From Ruminococcus sp. (GTDB lineage Bacteria; Bacillota; Clostridia; Oscillospirales; Ruminococcaceae): a stretch of DNA of 6,480 bases. The notes below the pieces were generated by a model. That model was not told the origin of the DNA, ran no database searches, and saw only the letters and a list, made by a program, of their open reading frames with translations. The DNA is taken from the NCBI GenBank assembly GCA_024697705.1, contig JAILFF010000323.1, forward strand, positions 1 through 6,480, written 5' to 3'. Shown here in pieces: positions 1-5,468 of the stretch; within the stretch, counting starts at the first letter, position 1, and every line of letters starts with the position of its first letter. The translations under genes were made by a program, and so were the position numbers.

Positions 1-61
1 AGGTCGCGATGATGAATACGGGCAGCGGCGTTACGAAACCCTTGTCAAAACTTTGCTTCAT
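1..61 (-). CDS. Flavin reductase-like protein, N-terminal 20 codons only
   Basis: This leftward gene starts with ATG at 61-59 and runs off the left edge of the window. An AGGAG ribosome binding site lies about nine bases upstream and a consensus promoter further up, so the start is secure. The visible residues begin MKQSFDKGFVTPLPVFIIAT. The pattern of a short basic lead, then a Pro-Leu-Pro-Val-hydrophobic-Ile-Ala/Gly-Thr strand, is how flavin reductase-like FMN-binding proteins often begin; there it forms the first strand of the split-barrel FMN domain. Such proteins are cytoplasmic and pass electrons from NAD(P)H to flavin or use bound FMN. The assignment rests on 20 residues and the catalytic body is not visible, so it is a family-level guess. 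Confidence 0.55.
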   Translation of the reverse strand, partial: MKQSFDKGFVTPLPVFIIAT

Positions 62-87
62 ATAAAACAGCTCCTTTATTGAAGATA

Positions 88-102
88 CGGAGATATTCTC
101 CG
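88..102 (-). promoter_or_regulatory. Inverted repeat at the transcription start of the flavin reductase-like gene
   Basis: CGGAGA and TCTCCG arms flank a 3-base centre, and GAT/ATC outside them extends the symmetry with one bulged base. It lies just downstream of the -10 box, about where transcription should start, so it could be an operator or a short 5' RNA hairpin. No regulator can be named. Confidence 0.4.
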
Positions 103-108
103 ATCACT

Positions 109-137
109 ATTATACAGCATTTCGGCAAAAATGTCAA
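109..137 (-). promoter_or_regulatory. Sigma-70/sigma-A consensus promoter, leftward
   Basis: Read on the minus strand, a perfect TTGACA (137-132) and a perfect TATAAT (114-109) are separated by exactly 17 bases. It drives the flavin reductase-like gene that starts at 61. Confidence 0.9.
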
Positions 138-231
138 TATCGGAACAGCAGCCTCATCTGATACCGGTTTATTGGCGTTACAGAAGAATTTTATCTGTTT
201 GCTTTGCTTCATCGAATATATTTATATCGCA

Positions 232-557
232 AAATGCAAAATATAAGTCTCTTCTCCGCCGAGCTCACCGTAAATACAATATCCCACAGACAAACAAGTT
301 ATTTTGGAAAATCGGAGAATACCGCGTAATACCGTCGCTTTTACGATATTCCACCGTTTGGAAAATCGGGGACGTTATTTTGGAAAATGCAGTTTTGAGA
401 TCCACGCTGTTATCGTTTTTCCAAAATAACAATCAGCCGTGGAAAATCGCAAAGTGTACGTTATTACACGCTTTTTCTCGATTTTCCAAAATAAGAAATT
501 GTTCTTGGGGCTAAGTTGTATCTTCGATAAGCCGTATCATTCCCTGCTCCTCACCCT
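232..557. repeat. 326-bp non-coding repeat, copy 1
   Basis: This copy and the one at 640-965 begin at the same AAATGCAAAAT, end at the same CATTCCCTG-type tail and are both 326 bp; I judge them roughly 85% identical by eye. Inside are repeated forms of TTATTTTGGAAAATCG: direct at 299-314, 357-369 (shortened) and 375-390, and inverted at 414-429 and 479-494. The outer pair 299-314/479-494 is perfectly complementary over 16 bp and encloses the partly complementary pair 375-390/414-429, so a nested fold is possible. No terminal inverted repeats or target duplications are evident. Open frames across it read as low-complexity, motif-driven peptides without convincing starts. It may be a palindrome-rich intergenic repeat, a MITE-like element or a structured RNA. 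Confidence 0.85.
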
Positions 558-639
558 GCTGATATTGCGCTTGATGTCCTTGTCCACAAATTTCTCGCAG
601 ACAAGCTCGTACATAAATTCTCGCGGCAGCGTTATCATC

Positions 640-965
640 AAATGCAAAATAAAAGTCTCTCCTCCGCTGTGCTCACCGTAAATACAATATCCCATAGACA
701 AATAAGTTATTTCGGAAAATCGGAGGAAATCGCGTAATACCGTCGTATTTACGATATTCCGCTGTTCGGAAAATCGGGGGCGTTATCTCGGAAAATGCAG
801 TTTGGAAATCCGCGCTATTATCGATTTTCCGAAATAAGAATGAGCCGTGGAAAATCGCAAAACACACGCTATTACGCACTTTTTCTCGATTTTCCGAAAT
901 AAGAAATTGTTCTTGGGAGCTAAGTTGTATCTTCGATAAGCCGTATCATTCCCTGTTCCTCGCCC
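640..965. repeat. 326-bp non-coding repeat, copy 2
   Basis: This is the second copy, 408 bp downstream of the first in the same orientation. Its motif reads TTATTTCGGAAAATCG. The outer pair 707-722/887-902 is again perfectly complementary over 16 bp, and the inner sites lie at 783-798 and 822-837. At five motif positions where copy 1 has TTGG or CCAA, this copy has TCGG or CCGA, so base-pairing is kept despite the change. The 82-bp stretch between copies (558-639) contains no gene I can support. No coding function is supported in the copy itself. Confidence 0.85.
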
Positions 966-1027
966 TTTTCCGCGCTTATGAATATGCCCGTTACGAGCGA
1001 ACTGCCGAAGCACAGGCAGTCCCGCGC

Positions 1028-1064
1028 CAAAACAAAGCGGCAAAGGACTTTCGCCCTCTGCCGC
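1028..1064 (-). terminator. Rho-independent terminator of the surface-protein fragment
   Basis: On the minus strand, GCGGCAGAGG (1064-1055) pairs with CCTTTGCCGC (1046-1037) over ten positions with one G-T wobble, around an 8-base loop. It is followed by TTTGTTTTGG. It starts 44 bases past the stop codon at 1108, so it is probably the native terminator of the parent surface-protein gene. Confidence 0.7.
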
Positions 1065-1107
1065 CTTGCTTTGTAAGATAGATTAGGTAAAGTGAAATGA
1101 GTAGAGA

Positions 1108-1995
1108 TCAGAATATCGAGACCGTGAAAGCTCTGCTGTCTGCTTCGCCGAGCTCCCACTCGCCGTCTACCTTCGCTGCGATGACGCATTTGTAATCGTC
1201 CTTCTTAAGCGAAGGAGAAATATATTCGGTAGTGTCGGCGTCGAACTGTACCTTCGGCACCCACTTGCCCTTCTGATATACCGCGAGACCGTACTTCTGT
1301 GCGCCTTCTACGGCTGTCCACTGTACTCTGAACCGATCCTTGTAAGCCTGAGCCTTTACAGTGGGATATTCGGGAACTCTCTTCTCCTTCGGCGAAACGA
1401 TGATCGCGTTCGAGAAGTCGGTATTCCACTTGCCGTTTATCATCGCGGCTACCGCTACCTTGTACTCGGCGCCCGTTTTGAGATCCTTCATCACGTAGGA
1501 ATTGCCGAAGCCCTCTGCGAGGATAGTCCATTTGCCGTCCGCGTAGCCGCATACCGCGTACTTCTGTGCGCCCTCGACCTTATCCCAGGTGAGCTTGACG
1601 GCGTTCTTGCCCTTCTCGTATGAAACAGCGGGGTTTTCCTTAGCATTGTTCGAGACATAGATAACTCTGCCCGTGCCCGTCATCTTTATGCCGTGACCGT
1701 TCAGATCGAGGGTCTTGGAGGCGCTGACATTGATAGTGCTTGTTATCTCAACATCTTCAAGCAAAGTAAGCGTGCTGTCAGCCGTCCAAGCTTCAAGCGC
1801 TTCGGCAAAGTCGGCGTAATTTGTGGTGGTCTCGCCGCTTGTTACGCCCGCGACAGAGATTTCATAGTAAGTTTCAAACTTATAGGGGTTGGCTTCTGTA
1901 CCGTCACCTTCGATGCACTTATTGCTCCCCCAATTAATTCTTGAATTTTCTGCTTGTCCTGCGCATAAATTTTCAAGAATTAATTGTGGAATCAA
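1108..1995 (-). pseudogene. 5'-truncated surface protein with two FN3-like repeats
   Basis: The open frame encodes up to 295 residues. Residues 1-21 are simply the inverted repeat at the cas6 3' end read in another frame, and the only available start is a TTG with no good ribosome binding site. From about residue 29 it reads as the middle of a secreted protein: GDGTEANPY, then a beta-helix-like stretch (75-116, with KTLDLNGHGIKM), then two fibronectin-III-like units (about 122-202 and 210-293). Each unit has the signature VEGAQKY followed by a short strand and GKW. Similar repeats occur in extracellular proteins of ruminococci, where they act as adhesive or spacer modules. There is no signal peptide and no sorting or dockerin motif. 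The beta-helix part passes straight into FN3, suggesting an internal deletion as well. I read it as a non-functional 3' remnant that kept its terminator. Confidence 0.7.
1931..1986. repeat. 15-bp perfect inverted repeat spanning the cas6 stop codon
   Basis: CAATTAATTCTTGAA (1931-1945) and its exact complement (1972-1986) flank 26 bases. The right arm encodes the last residues and stop of cas6; the left arm lies in the surface-protein remnant. There is no T-tract in the leftward direction, so it is a poor intrinsic terminator. It marks the boundary between two unrelated coding sequences and may be a recombination or insertion scar. Confidence 0.8.
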
Positions 1996-2704
1996 TAAGC
2001 TCTATCATTCCGAAGCCCTGAGAGTTCTTCGAGCCTATCCCCGTCTCGTAAAGAAACGCCGTGACCTGCGGGTGCGCCGAAAGCCCTAACCGTGCGTGAT
2101 ATGCCGTTACCCATATCCCCTTTACGCGGGTGACGACCTTTTTCGGTTTGCCGCAAAGCGTGAGCCTCACCGCAGAAGGCGGCGCGGTATCGTAGGCTGC
2201 GGCAAATTTTCGGGAAAGCGTCGCGTTCACCATTTCTTCCCAGCGATAGTCCTCGGGAGAGCAGTATACCGTTTTGCCGTCGGCAGAGCTGCTCACAACT
2301 ATCGGCGAGAGCGTTCGGAGCTCCGCTTCGGGAACATACGGCGCGTTGTCTCCGCACTCGACCATTTTTACTCGAAGCACCGTATCCATAAGCTTGACGC
2401 ACCCGTTCGACATCAGCGAAGCCCTGACCGCGCCGCAGAACCTTTTCGAGATGCTTCTCACTTCAAAGAAGATATCTCCGTCAAAAACGATCGAACGTCC
2501 TTCTGTGCGGTAGTGACCGACGAGCGGCGAGTAAGTGAAAAGCTTGTAGCGCCTGCCGTCCTCGCCGTAGCCCATATCATGAAGAAAAGCCGAATATTCG
2601 CCGTCGGAAGCCGCAAGCCGATAAACAGCGCTCGAAAGCCGATAGCCGTAATCCATCGGCAGCCGCAGCTCCGAAGGATTTTCAAGATATATCTTAATTT
2701 GCAT
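1973..2704 (-). CDS. cas6: CRISPR-associated endoribonuclease Cas6
   Basis: This 243-residue protein would cut the CRISPR precursor transcript within each repeat to give crRNAs for a type III (or I) effector. The diagnostic feature is the C-terminal glycine-rich loop GIGSKNSQGFG (residues 222-232), followed by the strand MIEL. The N-terminal half carries YSAFLHDMGY and then YKLFTYSPL (residues 53-61), the usual Cas6 arrangement. Tyr28, His42 and Lys54 sit where the catalytic Tyr/His/Lys triad of Pyrococcus Cas6 would be, by position only. The start is ATG at 2704-2702 because GGAG lies six bases upstream; a longer frame from 2752 has no such site and would run into the promoter of the divergent peptide operon. 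The length is normal for the family and there are no breaks. It points the same way as the two cas-like genes upstream, but about 500 bp and a divergent operon separate them, so it probably has its own promoter, which I could not identify. Confidence 0.9.
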   Translation of the reverse strand: MQIKIYLENPSELRLPMDYGYRLSSAVYRLAASDGEYSAFLHDMGYGEDGRRYKLFTYSPLVGHYRTEGRSIVFDGDIFFEVRSISKRFCGAVRASLMSNGCVKLMDTVLRVKMVECGDNAPYVPEAELRTLSPIVVSSSADGKTVYCSPEDYRWEEMVNATLSRKFAAAYDTAPPSAVRLTLCGKPKKVVTRVKGIWVTAYHARLGLSAHPQVTAFLYETGIGSKNSQGFGMIELIDSTINS

Positions 2705-2745
2705 AACGTTCTCCGTTTCGGTATAAACACCGCAGAAAATTTTTA

Positions 2746-2774
2746 ATGACATCGGCGCTCAGCCGTGCTATAAT
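2746..2774 (+). promoter_or_regulatory. Rightward promoter of the two-peptide operon
   Basis: ATGACA (2746-2751, five of six consensus bases) and a perfect TATAAT (2769-2774) are separated by 17 bases, and TGC just before the -10 box makes it an extended -10 promoter. It lies 42 bp from the cas6 start and points away from it, giving a leader of roughly 115 bases before the first peptide. Confidence 0.8.
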
Positions 2775-2897
2775 ATATTACAGGAACAAGAGAGACCGCG
2801 AAAGCGAAAGGACGGGTGAATTCAATGAAATACCAATACGAGCCGCAGGACCGCATAAGAAAAACATCGTATAACAGCATTTTCGGGAGGTATTATC

Positions 2898-3005
2898 ATG
2901 AAAGAGAATTTTATCCTTGCACCCAAGACCAAAAAGGACATACTTATTATCATCGTTAAAGCCCTCGCCGACGCGGCGATAAAGGCAATAACCGACAAAA
3001 ACTGA
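2898..3005 (+). CDS. Small peptide 1 (35 residues), first gene of a mini-operon
   Basis: The ATG at 2898 follows GGGAGG by seven bases, a strong ribosome binding site. The peptide begins MKENFILAPKTKKD. It continues as one predicted helix rich in Ile, Ala and Leu with spaced Lys and Asp, ending ITDKN. The helix is amphipathic rather than a clean transmembrane segment, and the Lys-rich lead resembles membrane-active or signalling peptides. I do not recognise the family. The next gene encodes a shorter relative: the two share L-x-D-x-A-I-x-x-I-x-D-K near their C-termini. Promoter, two well-placed ribosome binding sites and a terminator make real expression likely despite the size. A toxin, signal peptide or scaffold is possible; nothing visible decides between them. 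Confidence 0.7.
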   Translation: MKENFILAPKTKKDILIIIVKALADAAIKAITDKN

Positions 3006-3017
3006 GGAGGACAGCGC

Positions 3018-3101
3018 ATGAAAAACACGATAGACGCGATAGCCGATATCCTTCTTGACATAGCAATAAACATAATAGTGGATAAACTCACGGGAGGATA
3101 A
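3018..3101 (+). CDS. Small peptide 2 (27 residues), paralogue of peptide 1
   Basis: The ATG at 3018 lies 12 bases after the upstream stop, with GAGGAGG in the gap overlapping that stop, so the two are translationally adjacent. The peptide begins MKNTIDAIADILLDI and ends DKLTGG. It is nearly all amphipathic helix, with Asp residues spaced between Ile, Leu and Ala, and carries more negative charge than peptide 1. Aligned with the C-terminal half of peptide 1 it shares 7 of 12 residues in the LLDIAINIIVDK segment, so the pair looks like a diverged tandem duplication. The opposite charge bias suggests the two helices could pair; that is inference. The family is not recognised. Confidence 0.65.
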   Translation: MKNTIDAIADILLDIAINIIVDKLTGG

Positions 3102-3142
3102 CGGCATCTGTTTGTTTTCGATACGATCTGTTTTGCTTACCA

Positions 3143-3169
3143 ACGGCGGCGCACTGCTGCCGTTTTTTT
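3143..3169 (+). terminator. Rho-independent terminator of the two-peptide operon
   Basis: ACGGCGGC and GCTGCCGT form an 8-bp stem with one G-T wobble and a 5-base loop, followed by a run of Ts. It lies about 40 bases after the peptide 2 stop and closes a transcript of roughly 390 bases. It points rightward only, so it should not stop leftward transcription of the cas cluster. Confidence 0.85.
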
Positions 3170-3203
3170 ATGCCCGAAAGCGCAGGGCTCGCGGGACAAA
3201 GCC

Positions 3204-3569
3204 CTAATACTCTCTGAACCCGACAAATACAAATTCGCTCGTTTTGACAGTGTTCCCGCTTTCGTCGGTATGCTCGGCGGCACGCCGTTCTGAGCACGCG
3301 GAAAGCACCGTTATCCCCTTCTCCTTCAGCCGCCCGACAAGACGGTAGGTAAATACGAACTCGCCCTGCACCATTACGGCAGCACAGTCGTGCTCTTCTG
3401 TTTTACCGCAGTATTCCGACACGAGCCTGTCGATCTCATCGCTGTCGGCATAGGGGGATATCGGCGGAAAGCTCAGGTCAACTATCTCTCCGTACCGCTC
3501 GGCGGTGGACTTCTGTTTATCGCTCCATCTCTCGGACGGGTGGTTCGAGATGTTAATAAAATACTTCAT
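3204..3569 (-). CDS. Small Rossmann-like CRISPR accessory protein, possible ring-nuclease type
   Basis: This 121-residue cytoplasmic protein starts at ATG 3569-3567, four bases after an AAGGTG ribosome binding site. Its stop is at 3204 and its start is 24 bases after the RAMP stop, so the two form an operon. Conserved-looking features are N-terminal INISNHPSERW (residues 5-15), a second strand with GEIVDLSFPPISP (27-39), and GEFVFTYRLVGRLKEKGITVLSA split across 69-91 as strand, helix and strand, then a Ser-Glu-Arg-Arg turn. This alternation and the mid-protein Gly-Glu resemble the small proteins found beside type III effectors (the Csx15, Csx16 and Csx20 group), proposed elsewhere as enzymes that break cyclic oligoadenylate. 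I cannot place it in any of those named families, so the symbol is left empty and the role stays an inference from fold pattern and neighbours. Confidence 0.6.
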   Translation of the reverse strand: MKYFINISNHPSERWSDKQKSTAERYGEIVDLSFPPISPYADSDEIDRLVSEYCGKTEEHDCAAVMVQGEFVFTYRLVGRLKEKGITVLSACSERRAAEHTDESGNTVKTSEFVFVGFREY

Positions 3570-3593
3570 GATTCACCTTCGATCACTTCATGT

Positions 3594-5123
3594 TCAGCGG
3601 CGTCCTTTATTATAACTACCGGAATTGCCGTTTTTCTTTTTGGGATTTGCAGCCATCGGCAGAGATTGGTCTTTATCGGTAATATCGGGCAGACGATTGA
3701 AAAATCTCGGCATACCCGTGCTTCTCATCGTTTCTCTGTTATCCGCAAACCAACTGAACGCATCGGGAGAGGTCTCGGTGCGCGGATAGCTTATCATACT
3801 GCCGTTCGGTATCGTATTCATATTTACGGCTTTAAGCACCTGCGCAAGCAGCGACTCTTTAAAAAGCTCCTTCCCGTCGGGGCTGAGGAATCGTTCGGAA
3901 ACGTCTTGTACGCTGTATTTACCGTCGGAAATGTCTCTTACAACGACTTTGTCGGCAACGATCTTCGCCGAACCGAGCCCCACGGGTTTTCCGTGACCGA
4001 TCTTATGACAAAGCGCGGAATCTTCCGAGTTCTCTCCGAAATCAAGCGAGAAAACGAGCATTTTCAACTGCTCCTCCGTTATGCCGTCAAAATAGACCGT
4101 GAAGGCAAACTCCGTGCCCTTTTTAACAAGCTCGATGCAGTTATCCTTTGCAGCATTATTATCATCGCTTTTTTTGAGCGCGATCTCGACAGCCTTTTCG
4201 TCGTCACGCCCGATCTTATTTCCATTATTATGCCAATAGAATTTTCTTCCCGCAAGGATAACGTTCGGGTCGTCGGGATCATACGGCGCAATAGCGCCCT
4301 TATCCTCTCTGTAAACGCCGTCTTTTCTTTTGAGGTAAAATTCAAACGAAGACAATTTCGGCGAACCGAGAACGGGCAGGACATAAAACTTGTCGAATAT
4401 ATCCTTTTTCCCGCATACGGCGTCGGAAAAACGAACCCTGCCCGACAAAGCATCGTCGCCTATCATTCCGAACAGGGCACAGGCTTCGCACATCTCGTTC
4501 TTTGTCTTGCAGCTCGAATATCCCATTCTTTCGAGCATATCATTCGGCTTGCAGATAAATACCGTGCGCGACATCTGCGACGGGGAAAGATAGTAATTTC
4601 CGTTTTTGGTGTAATACCACACGGGAAGCAGCGTTTTGCTGTCGCTCATATTGTTAAAGCACTTCAGATATTCTTCTCCGACCGCTCCGGTATGCTTCGC
4701 GTAACGCTTTATATTCTCCTCAAACGCGCTTATTGTCTTACCGCCTATTTTCACGCCCGCAGAGTCTTTAAGCTCGGACGAATGAAAAACGATCTCTTCG
4801 CTCTCTTCAAAAACGCTCGGATGATTTTCGGCTCGTCCTGCCCGAAAGGTATTTACACGCAGAAAAAAGCCCGTATACGATTCGCCGTCTGCGAGCCTTA
4901 TGTTTTCCGCCGTGCCGTAAACGCTCTTGTCTTCACTGTCGTACAGCTCGCATGAAACCATATCGCCCGTCTTGAAGCTATCAAGTTTTTTATTATCCGA
5001 TCTTCTTGCTCTGAAACGTTCTGCCTTGTAAAGCACATATTCACGGTTTTCAAAAGCCAGCAATCCCGCTGTTGCTTGACGCGCAAAACAGAAAAAACGC
5101 AACAACCCGTAACAACCCGACAA
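3594..5123 (-). CDS. CRISPR-associated RAMP protein of the TIGR03986 type, N-terminally truncated
   Basis: The frame gives up to 509 residues. Cas7-like RAMP signatures are a Cys-x-x-Cys pair (212/215) leading into ALFG (216-219) and SGRVRFSDA (227-235), and a glycine-rich loop KIGHGKPVGLGSAKI (374-388). LLPVWYY at 165-171 and YPRTETSPDAFSW at 446-458 also suit the single-gene TIGR03986 RAMPs linked to type III loci. Such proteins bind crRNA or target RNA as backbone subunits. Family members normally begin with a further Cas7 segment containing a Gly-Ser-Ser-x-Arg-Gly motif; that is absent here and in the other minus frames upstream. Residues 1 to about 18 come from the G-tract array, and the only start is a TTG without a convincing ribosome binding site. 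I read it as a gene cut near 5070-5090, probably inactive. The long C-terminal tail is basic and low-complexity (KKKNGNSGSYNKGRR). Confidence 0.75.
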   Translation of the reverse strand: MSGCYGLLRFFCFARQATAGLLAFENREYVLYKAERFRARRSDNKKLDSFKTGDMVSCELYDSEDKSVYGTAENIRLADGESYTGFFLRVNTFRAGRAENHPSVFEESEEIVFHSSELKDSAGVKIGGKTISAFEENIKRYAKHTGAVGEEYLKCFNNMSDSKTLLPVWYYTKNGNYYLSPSQMSRTVFICKPNDMLERMGYSSCKTKNEMCEACALFGMIGDDALSGRVRFSDAVCGKKDIFDKFYVLPVLGSPKLSSFEFYLKRKDGVYREDKGAIAPYDPDDPNVILAGRKFYWHNNGNKIGRDDEKAVEIALKKSDDNNAAKDNCIELVKKGTEFAFTVYFDGITEEQLKMLVFSLDFGENSEDSALCHKIGHGKPVGLGSAKIVADKVVVRDISDGKYSVQDVSERFLSPDGKELFKESLLAQVLKAVNMNTIPNGSMISYPRTETSPDAFSWFADNRETMRSTGMPRFFNRLPDITDKDQSLPMAANPKKKNGNSGSYNKGRR

Positions 5124-5138
5124 ATCCCTTCAAAACCC
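5106..5138 (-). repeat. Phased G-tract array, G-quadruplex motif
   Basis: On the minus strand four GGG tracts are separated by exactly seven bases each, giving a strict 10-base period. This meets the usual G3-N(1-7) quadruplex pattern. Two units also repeat as AACAACCCG on the plus strand. The array sits at the broken 5' end of the RAMP gene. Confidence 0.75.
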
Positions 5139-5214
5139 TCAAAAAGTGCGTAATATAGGCGTTTTAGAGGTGTAACGAAATGCAACAAGTGAAACGGCAT
5201 CAAGATCGGGTGTC

Positions 5215-5259
5215 AAAAAAACAGCCCCGGAACGGCTTTAGAGCGGCAGTTCCGGGGCT
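5215..5259 (-). terminator. Strong leftward rho-independent terminator
   Basis: AGCCCCGGAAC (5223-5233) and its exact complement (5249-5259) form an 11-bp stem around a 15-base loop. On the minus strand one intervening base and then seven Ts follow the stem. It faces leftward and should isolate the RAMP fragment from transcription coming from the repressor side. Confidence 0.85.
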
Positions 5260-5374
5260 TATATATTTTACGCTTTTCAAGGCGCTTTAATGTTTCAGCG
5301 ACCGCTTTAACAGCTTTCAAGCGCCCATAAATACAGCGTTTTAACGTTTGCAGAGTTAGAACAGCATACCAAAA
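5260..5374. other. Intergenic stretch with degenerate GCGCTTTAA-like repeats
   Basis: No gene is supported here. Short related words recur: GCGCTTTAA near 5282, CCGCTTTAA near 5303 and GCGTTTTAA near 5337, plus CTTTTCAAGGCGC and CTTTCAAGCGC. On the minus strand one frame stays open from about 5389 to 5213 and contains a Lys/Leu/Ala-rich run, but it has no ATG or ribosome binding site and ends inside the terminator, so I do not call it. Confidence 0.3.
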
Positions 5375-5412
5375 CTACCGCTCACCGAGAACTCGGAGGG
5401 CGGTGGTTTTTT
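5375..5412. terminator. Probable bidirectional terminator after the repressor gene
   Basis: CTACCGC (5375-5381) pairs with GCGGTGG (5400-5406) with one wobble, and CCGAG/CTCGG inside extends the stem past a single A-A mismatch. Six Ts follow on the plus strand and four Ts on the minus strand. It lies about 50 bases past the repressor stop and most plausibly ends that leftward transcript. Confidence 0.65.
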
Positions 5413-5468
5413 AATGCGACAATGCGACACTTTTTATAGTTTAATGCGACAGTGTCGCATTAAACTAT
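5413..5468. repeat. 33-bp near-perfect palindrome with iterated AATGCGACA units
   Basis: ATAGTTTAATGCGACA (5436-5451), a single G, then the exact complement (5453-5468) form a palindrome with 16-bp arms. Its right arm covers the stop codon and last two codons of the repressor gene. Two further direct copies of AATGCGACA lie at 5413-5421 and 5421-5429, giving three direct units and one inverted. With no T-tract on either side it is not an intrinsic terminator. The arrangement suggests a protein-binding or recombination site. Confidence 0.8.

Noticed and set aside
131..514. 127-codon rightward open frame across repeat copy 1
   Set aside because: It covers the repeat with its many inverted motifs, has no ribosome binding site, overlaps the leftward promoter and is not kept in frame across copy 2.
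537..638. 33-codon leftward frame starting MITLPREFMYEL between the two repeat copies
   Set aside because: The composition looks protein-like, but it has no clear ribosome binding site and stops in the repeat; it might be a gene scrap, too short to call.
232..965. The repeated motifs as a CRISPR array
   Set aside because: The motifs are 16 bp, occur in both orientations and are unevenly spaced; there are no uniform spacers.
920..1189. 89-codon leftward frame running out of the surface-protein fragment into repeat copy 2
   Set aside because: It reads in a shadow frame of the FN3 part, through the terminator, and has no start signal.
2705..2800. Leftward promoter for cas6
   Set aside because: Several AT-rich -10-like words are present but none has a credible -35 box at 16-18 bases, so no site is called.
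2825..2959. 44-codon rightward frame ahead of peptide 1
   Set aside because: It overlaps peptide 1 in another frame, its nearest purine-rich sequence is too far from the ATG, and the composition (many Tyr, His, Arg) looks random.
3171..3203. AGGGCT/AGCCCT hairpin after the accessory gene as a leftward terminator
   Set aside because: The stem is only 6 bp with a 10-base loop and no T-tract follows on the minus strand.
3390..4955. 521-codon rightward open frame
   Set aside because: It is antisense to the RAMP and accessory genes, whose recognisable motifs lie on the minus strand; the product is Arg/Phe-rich with no domain pattern.
5213..5389. Open leftward frame with a Lys/Leu/Ala-rich run
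   Set aside because: It has no ATG or ribosome binding site and ends within a strong terminator stem and T-tract.
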